NCBI GenBank assembly: GCA_019925105.1
Contig: JAHGAU010000006.1
Coordinates: 1,240,001-1,304,000 of the forward strand
Direction of reading: 5' to 3'
Length of the DNA stretch: 64,000 nt
Origin: Niebla homalea
Taxonomy: Eukaryota; Ascomycota; Lecanoromycetes; Lecanorales; Ramalinaceae
Numbering within the stretch: position 1 is the first letter of the stretch; each line of letters begins with the position of its first letter. Positions 22,392 to 34,518 of this stretch are shown piece after piece. The position numbers and the translations under genes were made by a program. The notes below the pieces were generated by a model, which saw nothing but the letters and a program-made list of their open reading frames with translations, was not told the DNA's origin and did no database searches.

Positions 22392-24782
22392 TCAGGGTGG
22401 CGTGGTAGACTCTCTAAAACGAGACTGTCGTGACCCGTCCTGGCTGGGATGACTTCGTCCTAGAGGATCCTCGGAGATCGGCGACGGAGCTGGTCGCTGC
22501 CTCTGTTGTTGCCCCCTCGATAGACTCCGCATGGGTACGACGCCGCCCTGTTGTATGATAGGTTGTCTCGCAGGCCCAGGCCGAATATTTGGCACACCAG
22601 GACTGGCCAGACCCGGAGACCTTCCCGCTCCGGCAGAGGGAGCAGCCGCAGAAGGTGGAACTGGGAACGTAGGTGAGGCAGACAGTGGGGAAGAAGATGG
22701 ATCGGTGGGAGAAGAAGCAGAATCTGCTGGTACCACCCCGCCATAGAAGCCGCGCGAGTCACGATAGAAAGATGATCCAGACAACGACCGTTGTGGTGAT
22801 GGTGGTCTCAACCCAGGAGCTAAGACCGGCATTGGTCCTTGACCAGGTGCAACAGCTTTAGTACCACTTCCTGTTGCTGGACCTGCTTGGGCAGCCGGAG
22901 TGTTGCCATAACCGTCGCCTCCAGAGTGTAGGACCGAAGGTAGCTTTCTGCCGGAGATTTTCTGAAATCCTCGCTCACTTGGAGCGGTATCTGTGGTCGT
23001 CGCTGTCTGAGACGATGAAGGCCGCAGCCGCCCCAATAGACCTGCGGTAGCTATTGGCACGTTGCTTCGGGTACTTGATCTTTGTGTCATGGCTCCGCCG
23101 AGAGCAGCGCTTCCTGCACCCGCCAGTTGAGGGACAGGAGGCGAGATACTACGACGCTGCCCAACTTTACCTCGCCGCCAACGAAATAGGAACAAGAGGG
23201 CGGCAACGATTAGGACTATGCCAGCTACACCTCCTACTATCCCACCAACGAGATCCTTGGTTGGAGGCATGCTACTACCACCTCCGGACCCGGAGCCCGA
23301 GCTTGAAGTCGCAGTAGGCGAACCGTTTGAAGTTGTGGTCCCTCCTATGATGCCACCTCCAACGCCAGTACTGGACGCTGCAGCAGATGACTGTGCAGTG
23401 GTGGATGACGCTTGATTTGAGCCGGATGATGACGATGTCCTCGTCAACAAGGTCGAGGGTGTCAAATTTGGCATTGAGCTGGTCGTTGGGATTTGACTAG
23501 TATTGGTTGCGGGCATGGTCGTACTCAGTTGACCCATGCTTGAAATGCCTATCAGATTTAATCTGCTGGCAGTCGTCTGAGATGCCTGAGATGCTTGCGA
23601 GGCTTGAGATGCTTGCGAGGCTTGAGATGCTTGCGAGGCTTGAGATGCTTGAGAAGCTTGAGATGCTTGAGAAGCTTGAGATGCTTGGGAAGCTTGCGAT
23701 GCTTGGGAAGCTTGCGATGCTTGGGAAGCTTGCGATGCTTGGGAAGCTTGAGATGCTGACGACATCACTAACAGTGAAGCGTGTGAGCTCGAAGCCACCG
23801 CATTGGTTGTCGAAGTCGCGGATAATGTCGAGTTTCCAGTCCCCATAGGACGAGAGCTAGAGATGGTGTTCAGGCCGCTTGATGGCTGAGCAGAATTGGT
23901 AGGTACTGGAGAAGAAGGAAAATAGGTTGGAGAGGTAGTCGATTCTGGACTTGGGGGAAGAGGTGTTGAAGGCTCAGAAAGAAGTTGCTGAGAGCTCGTG
24001 CCGGGGACCTGTATTGACATGTGACTCAATCCAGAAGGTGAAGGAGTGTTCAGGATGGTGTTCATGATGGTGTTGCTGGGTTGAGCTGCAGAGGAAGTCG
24101 GTGGTGGAGGCCCGCCTGACGATGGGACATTGCCATCATGTTGCTCAGCGGCGGCCTCCTGATTCTGCAATGCCTCCTTCCTAGCATTCTCGGCAGCCAC
24201 AGCTGGCAGAGGTGACACTAGACCAGGTTGATCATCCACAGGTTGTGATGGTGGTAGAGTCGGAGAAGTTGGCGAAGCAGCAGCCACGTCTGGTAATACT
24301 TGTGAAGCAGCGGCATCAACTGGGGCAAGCCCATTATTGGCAGCAGTATCCGCACCCTGGGCTACGGATTGGACAACGTTGTTCGCCGTGTTTGTTGCGC
24401 CCTGAGTTGCAGGCTGAGCTACGTTATTTACTGCATTTGAAGCACCATTGACTGTGTTTTGGACGGCTTCAGCAGCGGGACCGGTGACGGGCTGGGTGAT
24501 GGGGTGAGCCGAGTTATTGACACCATTGGCGACAGGGCTCGACAATAGCTGGCGAAGCTCCAATCTTGAAGGTTTTGGTAGCGAAGCCGAGACCTCGTCC
24601 TCAGTGTGATTCTGAAGGGCCGATAAGTGAGCTGGCAGGATCAACCTTGGAATGGTGATTGCCAGATCAACCTCGGTCTTTGCTACTTTGCCATGTGTAT
24701 GAATGTGATCGCTCACTCTTGCGGCGCCCAGCGATCGTCCGACTCGTCGCTCAACCCGCCGTCTCTTGGACGGATGTTCCAT
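22392..24782 (-). CDS. Ser/Thr-rich single-pass membrane protein with (SQA)n tract
   Basis: Intronless, 796 aa. The N-terminus is basic (MEHPSKRRRVERRVGRS) with no obvious signal peptide. Residues about 70-500 are Ser/Thr/Pro/Gln/Asn-rich and include around 20 consecutive Ser-Gln-Ala units. One hydrophobic helix (IVGGVAGIVLIVAALLFLF, about residues 520-540) is followed by the stop-transfer RWRRGK. A 250-residue Pro/Ser-rich tail follows. The layout resembles Mid2/WSC-like wall-stress sensors: mucin-like ectodomain, one helix, disordered cytosolic tail. No cysteine-rich WSC head is present and the missing signal peptide is odd. Possibly the protein inserts through its helix, or an upstream exon was missed. 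No family name is assigned. Confidence 0.72.
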   Translation of the reverse strand: MEHPSKRRRVERRVGRSLGAARVSDHIHTHGKVAKTEVDLAITIPRLILPAHLSALQNHTEDEVSASLPKPSRLELRQLLSSPVANGVNNSAHPITQPVTGPAAEAVQNTVNGASNAVNNVAQPATQGATNTANNVVQSVAQGADTAANNGLAPVDAAASQVLPDVAAASPTSPTLPPSQPVDDQPGLVSPLPAVAAENARKEALQNQEAAAEQHDGNVPSSGGPPPPTSSAAQPSNTIMNTILNTPSPSGLSHMSIQVPGTSSQQLLSEPSTPLPPSPESTTSPTYFPSSPVPTNSAQPSSGLNTISSSRPMGTGNSTLSATSTTNAVASSSHASLLVMSSASQASQASQASQASQASQASQASQASQASQASQASQASQASQASQASQASQASQASQASQTTASRLNLIGISSMGQLSTTMPATNTSQIPTTSSMPNLTPSTLLTRTSSSSGSNQASSTTAQSSAAASSTGVGGGIIGGTTTSNGSPTATSSSGSGSGGGSSMPPTKDLVGGIVGGVAGIVLIVAALLFLFRWRRGKVGQRRSISPPVPQLAGAGSAALGGAMTQRSSTRSNVPIATAGLLGRLRPSSSQTATTTDTAPSERGFQKISGRKLPSVLHSGGDGYGNTPAAQAGPATGSGTKAVAPGQGPMPVLAPGLRPPSPQRSLSGSSFYRDSRGFYGGVVPADSASSPTDPSSSPLSASPTFPVPPSAAAPSAGAGRSPGLASPGVPNIRPGPARQPIIQQGGVVPMRSLSRGQQQRQRPAPSPISEDPLGRSHPSQDGSRQSRFRESTTPP
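23578..23757 (-). repeat. Coding minisatellite, 20 x 9 bp (SQA)n with 18-bp higher order
   Basis: Twenty uninterrupted 9-bp units (plus-strand consensus TGAGATGCT, alternating with TGCGAGGCT, TGAGAAGCT or TGGGAAGCT) encode Ser-Gln-Ala repeats. Adjacent unit types pair into 18-bp blocks that themselves repeat two or three times, showing recent expansion by block duplication. All units keep frame. Confidence 0.93.
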
Positions 24783-26428
24783 AAGCCTTACAAGGCTTTG
24801 ACCAAATAGATGAAGAGGTTTCGAAAGTGAGGTATCGTGGGATTTGAGGGAAGCGTTATTGGGAGATGGGTGGCGGGGGACGAATTAATGAATGTATCAG
24901 CGGTTGTTGATTAATGATGGTGGTCCTGTTATGTAGGTATGCTTGTGAAATGCAAAAAGTCGTTGCTAGAAGGAAGGTGATAGTGGTGGACCGTCTATGT
25001 GCGGAGGTCTGGCGCTTCTTGCGATTGAAGGTCAGCTTCGGTCGCGTTTGTGCTTTGTTATCTTGAAGGAGTGGATGCCGGTCATGGACCAGGCGGAGAG
25101 TGCGATTCAGGAAGCTGCTCAAGAGTCAGTGCCGTCCTCCAGCCGTGACCGTTGGCAAAGTAAACGCACAATTCTGGACTATAATGGCATGTCGAAGAGC
25201 TGCTCGTTCATGGCAGACTTGACGGATCCCGTGGACTCCGAGAATAAGTTGTAAAAGAGCAGAATGAGGGTATATCTTGGATGTATCTGGGATGTACTGT
25301 TTTTTGCGATGGTTTTCTTCTTCTCGACTGGGCGCCGGGGGCTACTGCGACTTTATCACAGCTCGTGTACCTGGCCGCAAGGACCTCCCCCGTTGCCTGC
25401 TTCTTCCTTCCACCTCGCTATCCTGACTCCAACGGCACCGCCGACGACAGCTGTCGATGTCCGACAGTCGAATCTGCTTGCAAGGAGGAAGGAGAGGAAA
25501 AATGAAATGAAAGGTTCTTTCGACGTTGTTCCGGTCGGCACAGGATACGAGGGTAGGCCAATTGCGGTTAGCAGCATCTTTTTAGTCATCAACAACCTAG
25601 CTGGAGCAATTTCCGCTTCATTGGTCCAGTCTCATTTGACCCAATCATCATTGCCCGTCTCCTTTTACAGAATCCAGATGCAAATCTTGCTTGTGTCCAC
25701 CGATCCAGGACTCGATTGCAGCTCCATTGTCGTGGCGTCCTCGGTTATGTATCATGTAACTCTGATGTCTGTACATGGAACTTATTGGACGGGCAAGATA
25801 ATGCAAGTCCACCTGTCAATCTCACTTGTCGGTCTCAACTCTCACTCGTCTACGGTACATCGCCCCTCCACCATCTCTATTCTCTACACCCCAGCCAGGG
25901 CACACATGAAACTGCCAAGTACGATAATTCAACAGTCAATTCCATTTTGATCGCAAATAATTCTTCGTGCCTTTCTGCACACCTGAAGCACGCTAGACGT
26001 TGGGGTAGGCGGAGCCGTCCTAGTAGACTGGTGGAACCGTGGAAGCCATCAACGATTGGGCCGGATCAAGTACAAGGGCTACGCAGCTCAGTCTTTCACT
26101 TACTGAATACTATCACAGTGCTGTCACTACTCCGTCCTGTCACGAAACAAATGCATCCATCGATTCATGATTCCATGTCTCCGTACACAGCCTCTACGCG
26201 CCCAATTGAAGCGGCAAGTTACTAACTCGCCGTCAGAATGCTTTGATTCGACGACCAGCGCACGCTTCACACGGTGCAAGCGAAGTACACGCCGCGAGAA
26301 CTACTGTCTGGGAAGCAGGCTGACTGCACATACATGATGCATCATAATGCTAGCATGAAATTCCTGCATGTCATGCCAAATCCGATCAATGCAGCCCAGA
26401 TAAGCCCGACAAGCAGCATCTTCCCGCT
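24783..26428. other. Long intergenic region with no supported gene
   Basis: About 1.6 kb between the 5' end of the membrane-protein gene and the stop of the ING-type gene. The longest open frame (from 25264, plus) has low-information Ser/Leu composition and no family resemblance, so I left it out. The region probably holds promoter and 5' UTR. Confidence 0.4.
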
Positions 26429-28807
26429 TCATGCTTTGTTGCCAGGTTTTGTCCTGCACTCTGGGCAATACCATTTCGTTCTCCTTGGCGGACGTTCGGT
26501 CATGCCTATGCAGATGAAATGGAACCATTCACGTTCGCACTGAATAAGTTAGGCATCATTCCTGGATAGACCATAGCGAAATAGACTCACATCGTCATCG
26601 TCACAGCCAATCATTTCTCCCCAGCTCACGTCTCCACACAGACAGTAACGAGGTTCGTCAGGATCTATAATCTCGCCTGCCGCTTGCTCTTCCATCTGTA
26701 CTTCCTTTCCTTGGCTTTTCAAACTGCTTCTTCGTCTCGGCGTGTTGCCGGCCACATTCGTCAGAATGCTTGCGTCCTTCTTTGGCGGCTTGGTACGCTT
26801 GCCTCTCGTGATGGCTGCTGAGCCTTCATCGCCCTGCACCAAGGCCCCAGGCATGGGACGTTTGCTGCGCCGCGCTGCCGCTGTGAGCACTGGGGCAGGC
26901 GTCGCAGGAGATGCTGGCGTTGCTGACTTCCGACCACGCTGTTCTCGAGGAAGAGTGGCGGACAAAGGCGCAGTAGACTCACGACGGCCAGCCGCCCGGG
27001 ACGGTGGACGAGTGGGCATATCAGATACAGAGGGGGAACTGGGTCCTTTGAGAGTGAGTGATATGCGACGAGGCCGGGAGGACGTAGCCGTGATGACGTC
27101 TTTCGAAGTGGCTGTTGAGGGCTTCGGCTTTTCTGGAGCTGGCATGGAAGCTGGCGTGGAAGCTGGCATGGAGGGAGTGATTGAAGTAGGTGGGATGGCA
27201 GCTTCCGAAGCTTGGCGATGAGACTTTGAAGGGGAGGGCCCAGGATCAGCCAAGGGAACGACAGTGGTTTGCGTGGTCGTAATGGTGGGTGGAGACACGA
27301 GCCTTTTGCGCTTCTTGGCTGCACTCTTTTCCGGCGACGGCGCCTCAGGTTCGGCTGGCGCTGCTGCAGGCTCCGGTTTGGATAAATCCGAATGCTTTCG
27401 TTTCTTCCCTGAGGGTTTTCTGTCCTCCTTGCTATGATCGCTCGACTTCTTCCTTTCCTTTTTGGAGGGCTGGTCTTGGACAGCGCTTTCGATGGTCGGT
27501 AGAGTAGGTGTTGTTAGCGGGCTGCTGATGGAGAATGATAGTGGCTTCTTGAATAGATCTTTGAAGTTGGTCCCGAGATCTTCTAGGCGTTTGGCTGCCT
27601 GCTGAGTCTCTTGCAGAGATGCCAAAACCATCGCGTCTCGCTTCTGCTTCTTGGCTTCATTCAATTTCATGCCTCGATTGCTCAGATTGGTAGAGGCTAG
27701 AGCAAGCGAGTCGGAACTTATTTCACCAGGTGCAAGTGGTTTCCCCGGAGCCGAAGTCGCGATGTTATCAACATCAACGAAGTCCTCTCCATTCTCGTCA
27801 GCTTCGTCTCTCACCTTGCGGTAGTTGTCCGGCCCACGCCCCGATTCGGCCAATTCGCGTCTAATCATTGTCTCGCTTGGTGTCCAGATGGCGTTTTTCT
27901 TCATCCTCTTGCGCAAGAGCGCCATTTCGTATTCCGTCAGTCTCATCCATGGTGCATGTTCGCTACCTCTGGGCGCATCCGCAGGAGGTTTGGGGAGCAT
28001 TGACAGAGCATTGCTGGTGGATATACCGGCAACAGAACTATGCACATTTGTTCCGGTGCCAGGAGGCCTAGGAGGTCTGGGCGTACGGTCCTTTGGCGGT
28101 TTGGGAGTCTTGTAGTGTCGGACTCTAGGAGGTCGGTGAGATCTTGAGCGCGACCCACCGACGCGAGAAGTCGGCATAGGCAAGGGAGACGGCGGAAGCG
28201 ATTCCCAGTCTTCGTCGGAATATGTTTGTGGAGAGTCTGGATTGGGGGGGGGCAGCACCTCCCCGGGGACGGTGACGCGACGGCTTCGACGTATCTTCTT
28301 TTTTTCTTTGTCGGCTGCTCGCCCAGTGCTTGCACCGAGTCTCGCGGCATCGAGACGAAGAGTGATGCGAGGTGGGGGAGTCTTGCGAGTGGTCTGAGGG
28401 GAGCGAGGTACTGGTGTAGGATCCCTGGATGGAGGCTTCGGTAAGGCTTTGAGTTTGGACTTGATACCTACTAGCCTATTGTAATGACGATTGACCATTT
28501 CATGCAATCTCTCAGCTTCTCCATGGGCAGATTCGCGTGCTTTGATGGCGTTATTTAGGTTGGATGAGATCTCACGCCGAAGGGCTGCATTGTCCCTTCG
28601 TCCGCTCCAATGATCCTCCACTGGCTGTCCATAGACTCGTGTCAAACTGTGAACTTTGTCGGCTCGCTGTACATATGTTTCATCGAGCTTGCCAATCAGG
28701 GTGAGGGCGCGATTCAAATCAGAGGGCAGGTATTCAGTGTAGTCGAGGAAGTCATTCACGGTTGCCTGGGCGTCAGGATCATCTGACTTATTCTGCAGCA
28801 TCATCAT
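26429..28807 (-). CDS. ING-family PHD-finger chromatin protein
   Basis: Histone-binding subunit of a chromatin-modifying complex; ING proteins read H3K4me3 within NuA4 or Rpd3-type complexes. Exons 28807-26591 and 26539-26429 give 2328 nt (775 aa). The N-terminal ING helix begins [18 protein letters not shown] long disordered basic middle has several Lys/Arg clusters. The PHD finger is split by the intron: [19 protein letters not shown] in exon 1 and [12 protein letters not shown]...KWYCPEC in exon 2, which together restore the Cys4-His-Cys3 pattern. Without the second exon the finger is truncated. Which ING paralogue this is (Yng2-, Pho23- or Yng1-like) is not decided. Confidence 0.92.
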
Positions 28808-29523
28808 GATGCTCGCCGACAGGTTACTAGGACCTGGATCGTTGCGGTTATGTTTGCGCTGTTCCTACCATCGAGACTTGCAGCCGAGGGGAGCTCTCAA
28901 TAATGAAGTGACGCCAAGCTAAACTATCAAAGCTTTGTAAGGCTGAGAAGTTGAAGCCTCTTTCACAGGCGCTAGCCGCTCTTGGCCGCCCCCACCGCGG
29001 CAGCTCTCTGTGCGCAAGCGTGCCGAGCGTGCCTTCTATTGACTCGGAGCTCAGCTTTCCTATCTCGTAAGGTACGGAATGAAAGCTACAATTGATTGGC
29101 AATTGGGCTCTCGATGGAATTTACCCTCTACATAGGTCAAACCTCGACTGGCAGTAGGCCTATGGACCTAGATTCATACATTCGAGATATCTGTGATCTT
29201 AGACAGACCCTTTCATTCAGGTACAGGAATCAAATCCTGAGTAAATCCAAGTGAATGTTCATCCAAGGTCGTTCTTCAATAGCCTCAATTACTTTATCGT
29301 ACCAATTACCCCATCCAAATCAGCCTTCGCTGATACTGCAGACGGGACGTTGCGTTCCAAATTCTCCATTTCTTCTCATCGTTGTTTCATGCACATTCCA
29401 CTTTCACATTGAAAGTCGTCACTGTTAATTGGCAAGATCGATTGAGTCGTATCTACAATCAATTCACAACAAGCAGAGATATACCATATCATTCACTCAT
29501 TCCGATACAGGCCATCAGTCACG
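28808..29523. promoter_or_regulatory. Divergent promoter region, ING gene and Gfd2-like gene
   Basis: About 700 bp separates two divergent starts. No coding signal is seen; the right half is A/T-richer and the end next to 29524 carries typical fungal 5' UTR composition. Confidence 0.4.
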
Positions 29524-31824
29524 ATGGCACAGCTTCAGGTCGGACAGCTTGCGAGCTTTGGTGTAGGATTCTGTCCCTATGCTGCCGTCACAAAGTGGCC
29601 GTATCGCTACTTGCATGGAGAAATATCGCAAGACGTGTCTGAGGCATTTTTTGCCCACGGTGCTTTCAGGGAAAGGGGTTGGACCATGTAAGTCTCTCAC
29701 TGTGGCAATTGGTCTAGACACATGCAATCCGGCTAGCTCCAATAAATGCTGTATTATCCAGTCCTTGACATTACCGAGCGGTGTTGTACGACCGCCGTAG
29801 TAGCAAACATGCCGCACTTTCCAGCAGCTTCCCGTGATGAGCTCCACAAAGGATTCGCATACTGCTCAATGTTTCAGTAATACCTTCATCGAGACTAACA
29901 TCTCTAATAGCTTTTATATCCACACAAGGCTTGATTCCACGCAAAAGCCTCTATTACTTATCCCACAGGTTGAAGTCCAGCAACTATTTCATGACATCGG
30001 AGAAGCGTTCGATATCTATGCTGCTTTCCCGGACGCAGTGAGAGATCCGGGCTTCCAAGTAGAATTCGTTGAAGAGGGTAGTCCAAGACCACGCTACCTT
30101 GGTCGATTGACCAACCAGACCAGCATCCAAGACTTGGAGATGAACATCCTACCTCAAGGTTCTTTGGCAGAGGAGCCTGAAACGATTGAAGATCGATCTC
30201 TAGCTGCCTTCAGACGCAAGATGGAAGACTCAATCCAGGCGGGCAAGAACAGGAAGCCCAACAAGGCGAAGAAACGCCTAGATCGCATAGGCGTTAAGAA
30301 AGGATGGTGTGCGCAGCTCAAACGCTCTCAGTGCTATCTAGGATTACGCAATCGCGGCCACGTCAACAAAGATGAGTTCCTCGGTGATCCTAACATGTCA
30401 TGGGAGGATTCACAGAGAGCTCAGGAGGCTTACGAATTTGCCGCTGGCATCAAAATGCCGCCTTTGGACACTGGCGTGCCCGTTCCTCACAAGTTTGATA
30501 GAAACGTTGTTTTCATCTGCGTTGATGTCGAATCATTCGAGCGAGACCACAACAAGGTCACCGAGATCGGTATTTGCACACTCGACACGCTCGATCTAAT
30601 CAAGCTTCCACCTGGTACTGGGGGAGCTGAATGGATGAAACAAATGCGCTGTCGTCACTTCAGAATTGCAGAATACTCCCATCTGAACAACACAGACTTC
30701 GTCGCAGGCTGTGCCGACAAATTCGAGAAAGATTTTGGCGTCAGCGAATGGATCTCCATCAAAGACGCTCCGTATGTGATAGGAAGCTGTTTCAAGTCTC
30801 CCTACTCCGAGAAAGGGCAATACATTCCCTATCCACCGGACAAATCCCAAAGCTTGAATAAAGCTTCCCGCATCACGAACGCACAGATCAGTGAAGCAGG
30901 ACAGAGACGCAATATCGTCCTCCTTGGTCACGATACTGCCTCCGATATTGAATATCTCCGCAAGATCGGTTATGACGTTGGCAACCTATCCAACGTGGTG
31001 GAAGCAATCGACACCGCTTTGCTCTATCGTGCCTACAAACACGAACAAGAATCTCGAAAATTGGGTATGATCCTGCTGGAGCTCGGACTCACCGGCTGGA
31101 ACCTCCACAACGCGGTAAGCACCCCTCCGCCCCCGTCTTCCAAAGCCCAGACTAACAAACTTTTCCCCTTCCCCAGGGCAATGACGCAGCCTACACGACC
31201 CAAACCCTCATCGCCGTCTGCCTCGCCGCTCTCGATACCTCGAACAGACCACCCCTCTCCCCACCAGCCGAAAAACTCGACGAGGCCGCCAAGGAAGCCA
31301 AGCAGCGCCTCATCGAAGAATCGGAGGAATGGGAGGCCGCCGACGAGGAAGGCGGAGACGGCGGTGAAGCTATCGCACTCCTTCCCGCGGAAAAACGCAA
31401 GGCCGATGAAGAATTCACCCGTGCGATGAACAAGGGCCGGAAAGCAGATGAATATCGGCAAGGTGAGCAGGCGAGGAGGCAGTTCCGTGGCGGGCGTGGT
31501 GGAGGTCGTGATGGGGGCCGTGCAGGAGGAGGAGCTAGACAGCCAGCGCCAAAGCGAGAGCCGGAGCCGTCGTCGTCGATGCCGTTTGATGAGGCTGCCA
31601 TGGATGAGGCGATGGGGTTCGGTGGCGACGATGCACAGGACGGTGGGGTACGTCTCGATGGGGCTGGGGACAGTTGGTCCATACCACCGCCATCGGTCCC
31701 TGCGGTCCCCGAAGCAAAGGGTTACATTCCGCCCCATTCGCGCGGTCGCAAGCAACAGAAGGAGAAGGTGGAAGTGAGTGTGGAGGCGTTGGACCGCATG
31801 AAGCTGATTGACGATACTCTGTGA
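29524..31824 (+). CDS. Gfd2/YDR514C-like protein with RNase H-fold domain and RGG tail
   Basis: Exons 29524-29687, 29911-31114 and 31177-31824 sum to 2016 nt (671 aa). The first intron (223 nt) joins WTI|FYIHTRL. Residues about 235-470 form the Gfd2/YDR514C C-terminal domain, a DEDD exonuclease-like RNase H fold: DVESFERDHNKVTEIGI, then NIVLLGHDTASDIEYL, then NDAAYTTQTLIAV. The acidic D-x-E and the later HDxxxD and D residues are in the positions used by 3'-5' exonucleases, so activity is conceivable. The yeast homologue Gfd2 is linked to mRNA export. The C-terminal part is Lys/Glu-rich, then has an RGG/RG-rich RNA-binding-like stretch (FRGGRGGGRDGGRAGGG) and a PPHSRGRKQQKE tail. Confidence 0.85.
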
Positions 31825-32354
31825 TTTGCCTCTCAAGAAAGCACAATACCCAGAGCATCCTTTCTCGTAGCAGTCAGGGGAATCGAGGCTACAGCGCGCT
31901 GGTAGCATAGCAATGTCGCATTTCATAGCTTTAGCTTCAGATACAGAGCATTTGCCATCTCTCAGAGGTGCAAAAAATTTGCGGTCGAATTCCAGAGCAG
32001 CTACACGAGCGAAAGCCACATATGCTAATCATCTGCTCCTCCCAACGCCACGCTCCATTCACGAAGGAGTGATTTCCCTCCATAGCACCAGCTGACATGC
32101 TCAATAGTAGATCAATAGGCACAACAAAATGTACGGCATAAGACCCGTCATCATCAGCACATCATGAAAGCATCAAACAAGCGCATCGGCGTCCTCAACC
32201 TCCAATTGTCCCACATCAATGAGCCTGTGCCGACGAGAAGCTACTCCTTTGCGGCTGCTGGTGGTAGGCGCTGATCTTCGTGAAACCTCTAGATATACGA
32301 TTAGCAACAAGCCCTCATATCCATCACTCAAGTCTCATCAGACCACGGTGGAAC
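31825..32354. other. Convergent 3' intergenic region
   Basis: About 530 bp between two facing stops; expected to hold both 3' UTRs. No supported gene. Confidence 0.45.
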
Positions 32355-34518
32355 CTACTTCAAGATGTCAATCCCCTCCTCCGCTTCCTCGCCCAATCCT
32401 ACTCCGCCACTTCCATTGTCAACATGCTGACTACTGCTGCTCCCACCGAACGCTCCGTTGCCATTCGTCTGCCCACCACTAGCAAAACTAGCCCCGAAAC
32501 TCGGCGCCTGCTGTGAACTCGTGCCCCTCCTGGTGGGACTCTCCGGTCCGCTCCCCGCCACAGGTGGTGGACTACTGCTCATGACTGGCCCTCCCGGCCC
32601 GCCATTCTTGAAAGGAGAGCTGTCGGGCCACCGGGCGGGGGTGCTGCCCAACGTGCCGCCCGCAGAGGGTCTCCAGAATGGTGCGGGCGTGGTGGGGGTC
32701 ATGTGGCTAGTGGGTAATTTGGCCGTATTGGGCTGGAGGACGGTGAGATTGTAGGGTCTGGGCGCGGGGGTTGCCATGGGAAGGTCAGAGTTGCCGTAAG
32801 CGCCGGAGGTCAAGGTGGGCGAGGAGCCATGGTGTGTTAGATGGCCATTGTTGTAGCGGCGGGGTAACGGTGAAGTTTGATCTGAGAGGATGGGGAGATG
32901 GCCTTGGTTGGGGGCGTAGACGGGAGTGGGAGGCTGCTCCAAGGTGCTGCGAGGCGGAGTGGATGTTTGAGGACGGGTCTGGCTACCGTCTGGGTAGGAT
33001 GATAGGTGGGGAAGCGGTCCTGGTGGGGAGCTCTTGATGTCGTCCCGAGCTGGACTCGGCATTGAGTACTGGATTTGCATTGAGGCACCGACTGAGTTGC
33101 CGACTGGCGATGCTGGGGCCGAATTCAGACGTCCACCACCTTTGCTGGCATTTTTCCTGGCTGCAGCGATCGTTGCGTCTCTGTACTCAGGTACGAAGGC
33201 CCATTTCATGCCTTTGCCCGGTTCATCCGGGCGGCGAGGCACCTTGTGAAAATTGGTGTTGAGAGACAAATTATGGCGGATTGAATTCTGATTGTCCCTT
33301 TATCAGCTTCCTTTGAATTGCGAGTTCCCCTTTTGGAGAGACGTACCTGCCAACCTGAGGTGGTTTCCCTATAGTACGCGTAGTGGGATTTGATCCATTC
33401 ATAGATACCGTGCAAACTAAGTGACTCGTCTGAAGTGTCCAGGATTGCCCAAGTGATCATTGACGCGTAGCTACAAGCAGGCTTTACATCCTTGGCGCTG
33501 TCTTTGGAATAGTCGAGGGTGTCTGTCGGCGTCTGCATCACCATGGCACGATTTTGTGGCGTTCGCTTCTTGGCAGAATTGTTCCTCTCAATCCTTTGCG
33601 ATGGAGGTGGCGTCTCTGGACGAAGGTTGGTTGCATATTCCTGGGTGGATGGTGCGGCTGTTGGCACGAATGGATCACTCGGCGGATACAGAAGGCGTCG
33701 CACGAGCGGGCCTACACTCTCCTCGCCCTCTACCTGTGCAGCCCGAATCTTGTCGAGAAAAAATGGGGGAATAGTCATGGGTTGGTTGGCTGGGCGAAAG
33801 AGCATTTGAGTAGAAGCAACGGCGAGAATGTCACCATTGTTGATCGGGCGGGTCTCATTTCTCTTGAGCTGTGCGTCGTTGATCCTCACCCCATTCCGGC
33901 CATGCACGGTGACCTGCCATTGCCCTGTCTCATGTTCATAAAACAACTCAGCGTGCATTCTCGATATCATCTTGTTTGGCCCCAAGTCAATATCCACAGC
34001 GGCGATGTTGTTTTTCTTCTCGTCTTCTTCTTCGCTCTGGCGACCGATGGTTATGTTCACATCTTTGACATAGTACAGCCACTTCCGGCCTCTGAGTTCC
34101 GCAAAAGCATTGATAGTTGCGTTATGGCCGGCCCATCTCTCGGTGTCGTATGCTTGTGCTACGGCAACTTCCTCGGGTGCAACATCGAGATATCGAACCA
34201 CCGTGTCAACTAATACTTGAGTCTCATCTTCTGGCGCGTTATCCGGATCATCATCCTCTTCTTCTACTTCGGTGTCATTGTCGGCGACATCCTCCTCCTC
34301 GTCCTCATAGATTTTGGGACGACGGTTAGCTCGGGCTCGAGTTGCGGGATTTGCCTGGAAGACTTAGAGCTCGCATGCAGAGTCGGTGAAGTAACTGGAT
34401 GAAATACCTTCTTCCGCTTGGCAGGCTGCTGTCGCTGAGTGGGGGAGGAATCTGGGAGGTCGTTAATGCGCGTGTTGGCCGCCCGCTTGCGTCCGCTCCG
34501 CCGTTGGGCGGCAGACAT
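32355..34518 (-). CDS. FHA-forkhead transcription factor (Fkh1/Fkh2 type)
   Basis: Cell-cycle transcription factor of the yeast Fkh1/Fkh2, S. pombe Fkh2 type. Exons 34518-34408, 34354-33347 and 33287-32355 sum to 2052 nt (683 aa). The N-terminus is basic and then highly acidic. The FHA domain (about residues 120-215) has ITIGRQ, the RMHAELFYE core and GRNGVRIND. The forkhead domain starts at [15 protein letters not shown] and continues over the second intron; splicing restores the recognition helix [10 protein letters not shown], then [10 protein letters not shown]. The tail is Pro/Ser-rich with many S/T-P sites, consistent with CDK control in the family. The FHA+FH order and the intron inside the forkhead domain make the call secure. 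Confidence 0.93.

Noticed and set aside
23507..23848. Antisense open frame with regular Glu-Met-Leu-Ala-Arg-Leu units opposite the SQA tract
   Set aside because: It is forced by the periodicity of the sense repeat and has no independent coding support on either side.
25264..25950. 228-codon plus-strand ORF
   Set aside because: Ser/Leu/Thr-rich low-information composition, no recognisable domain, lies in a promoter-like gap.
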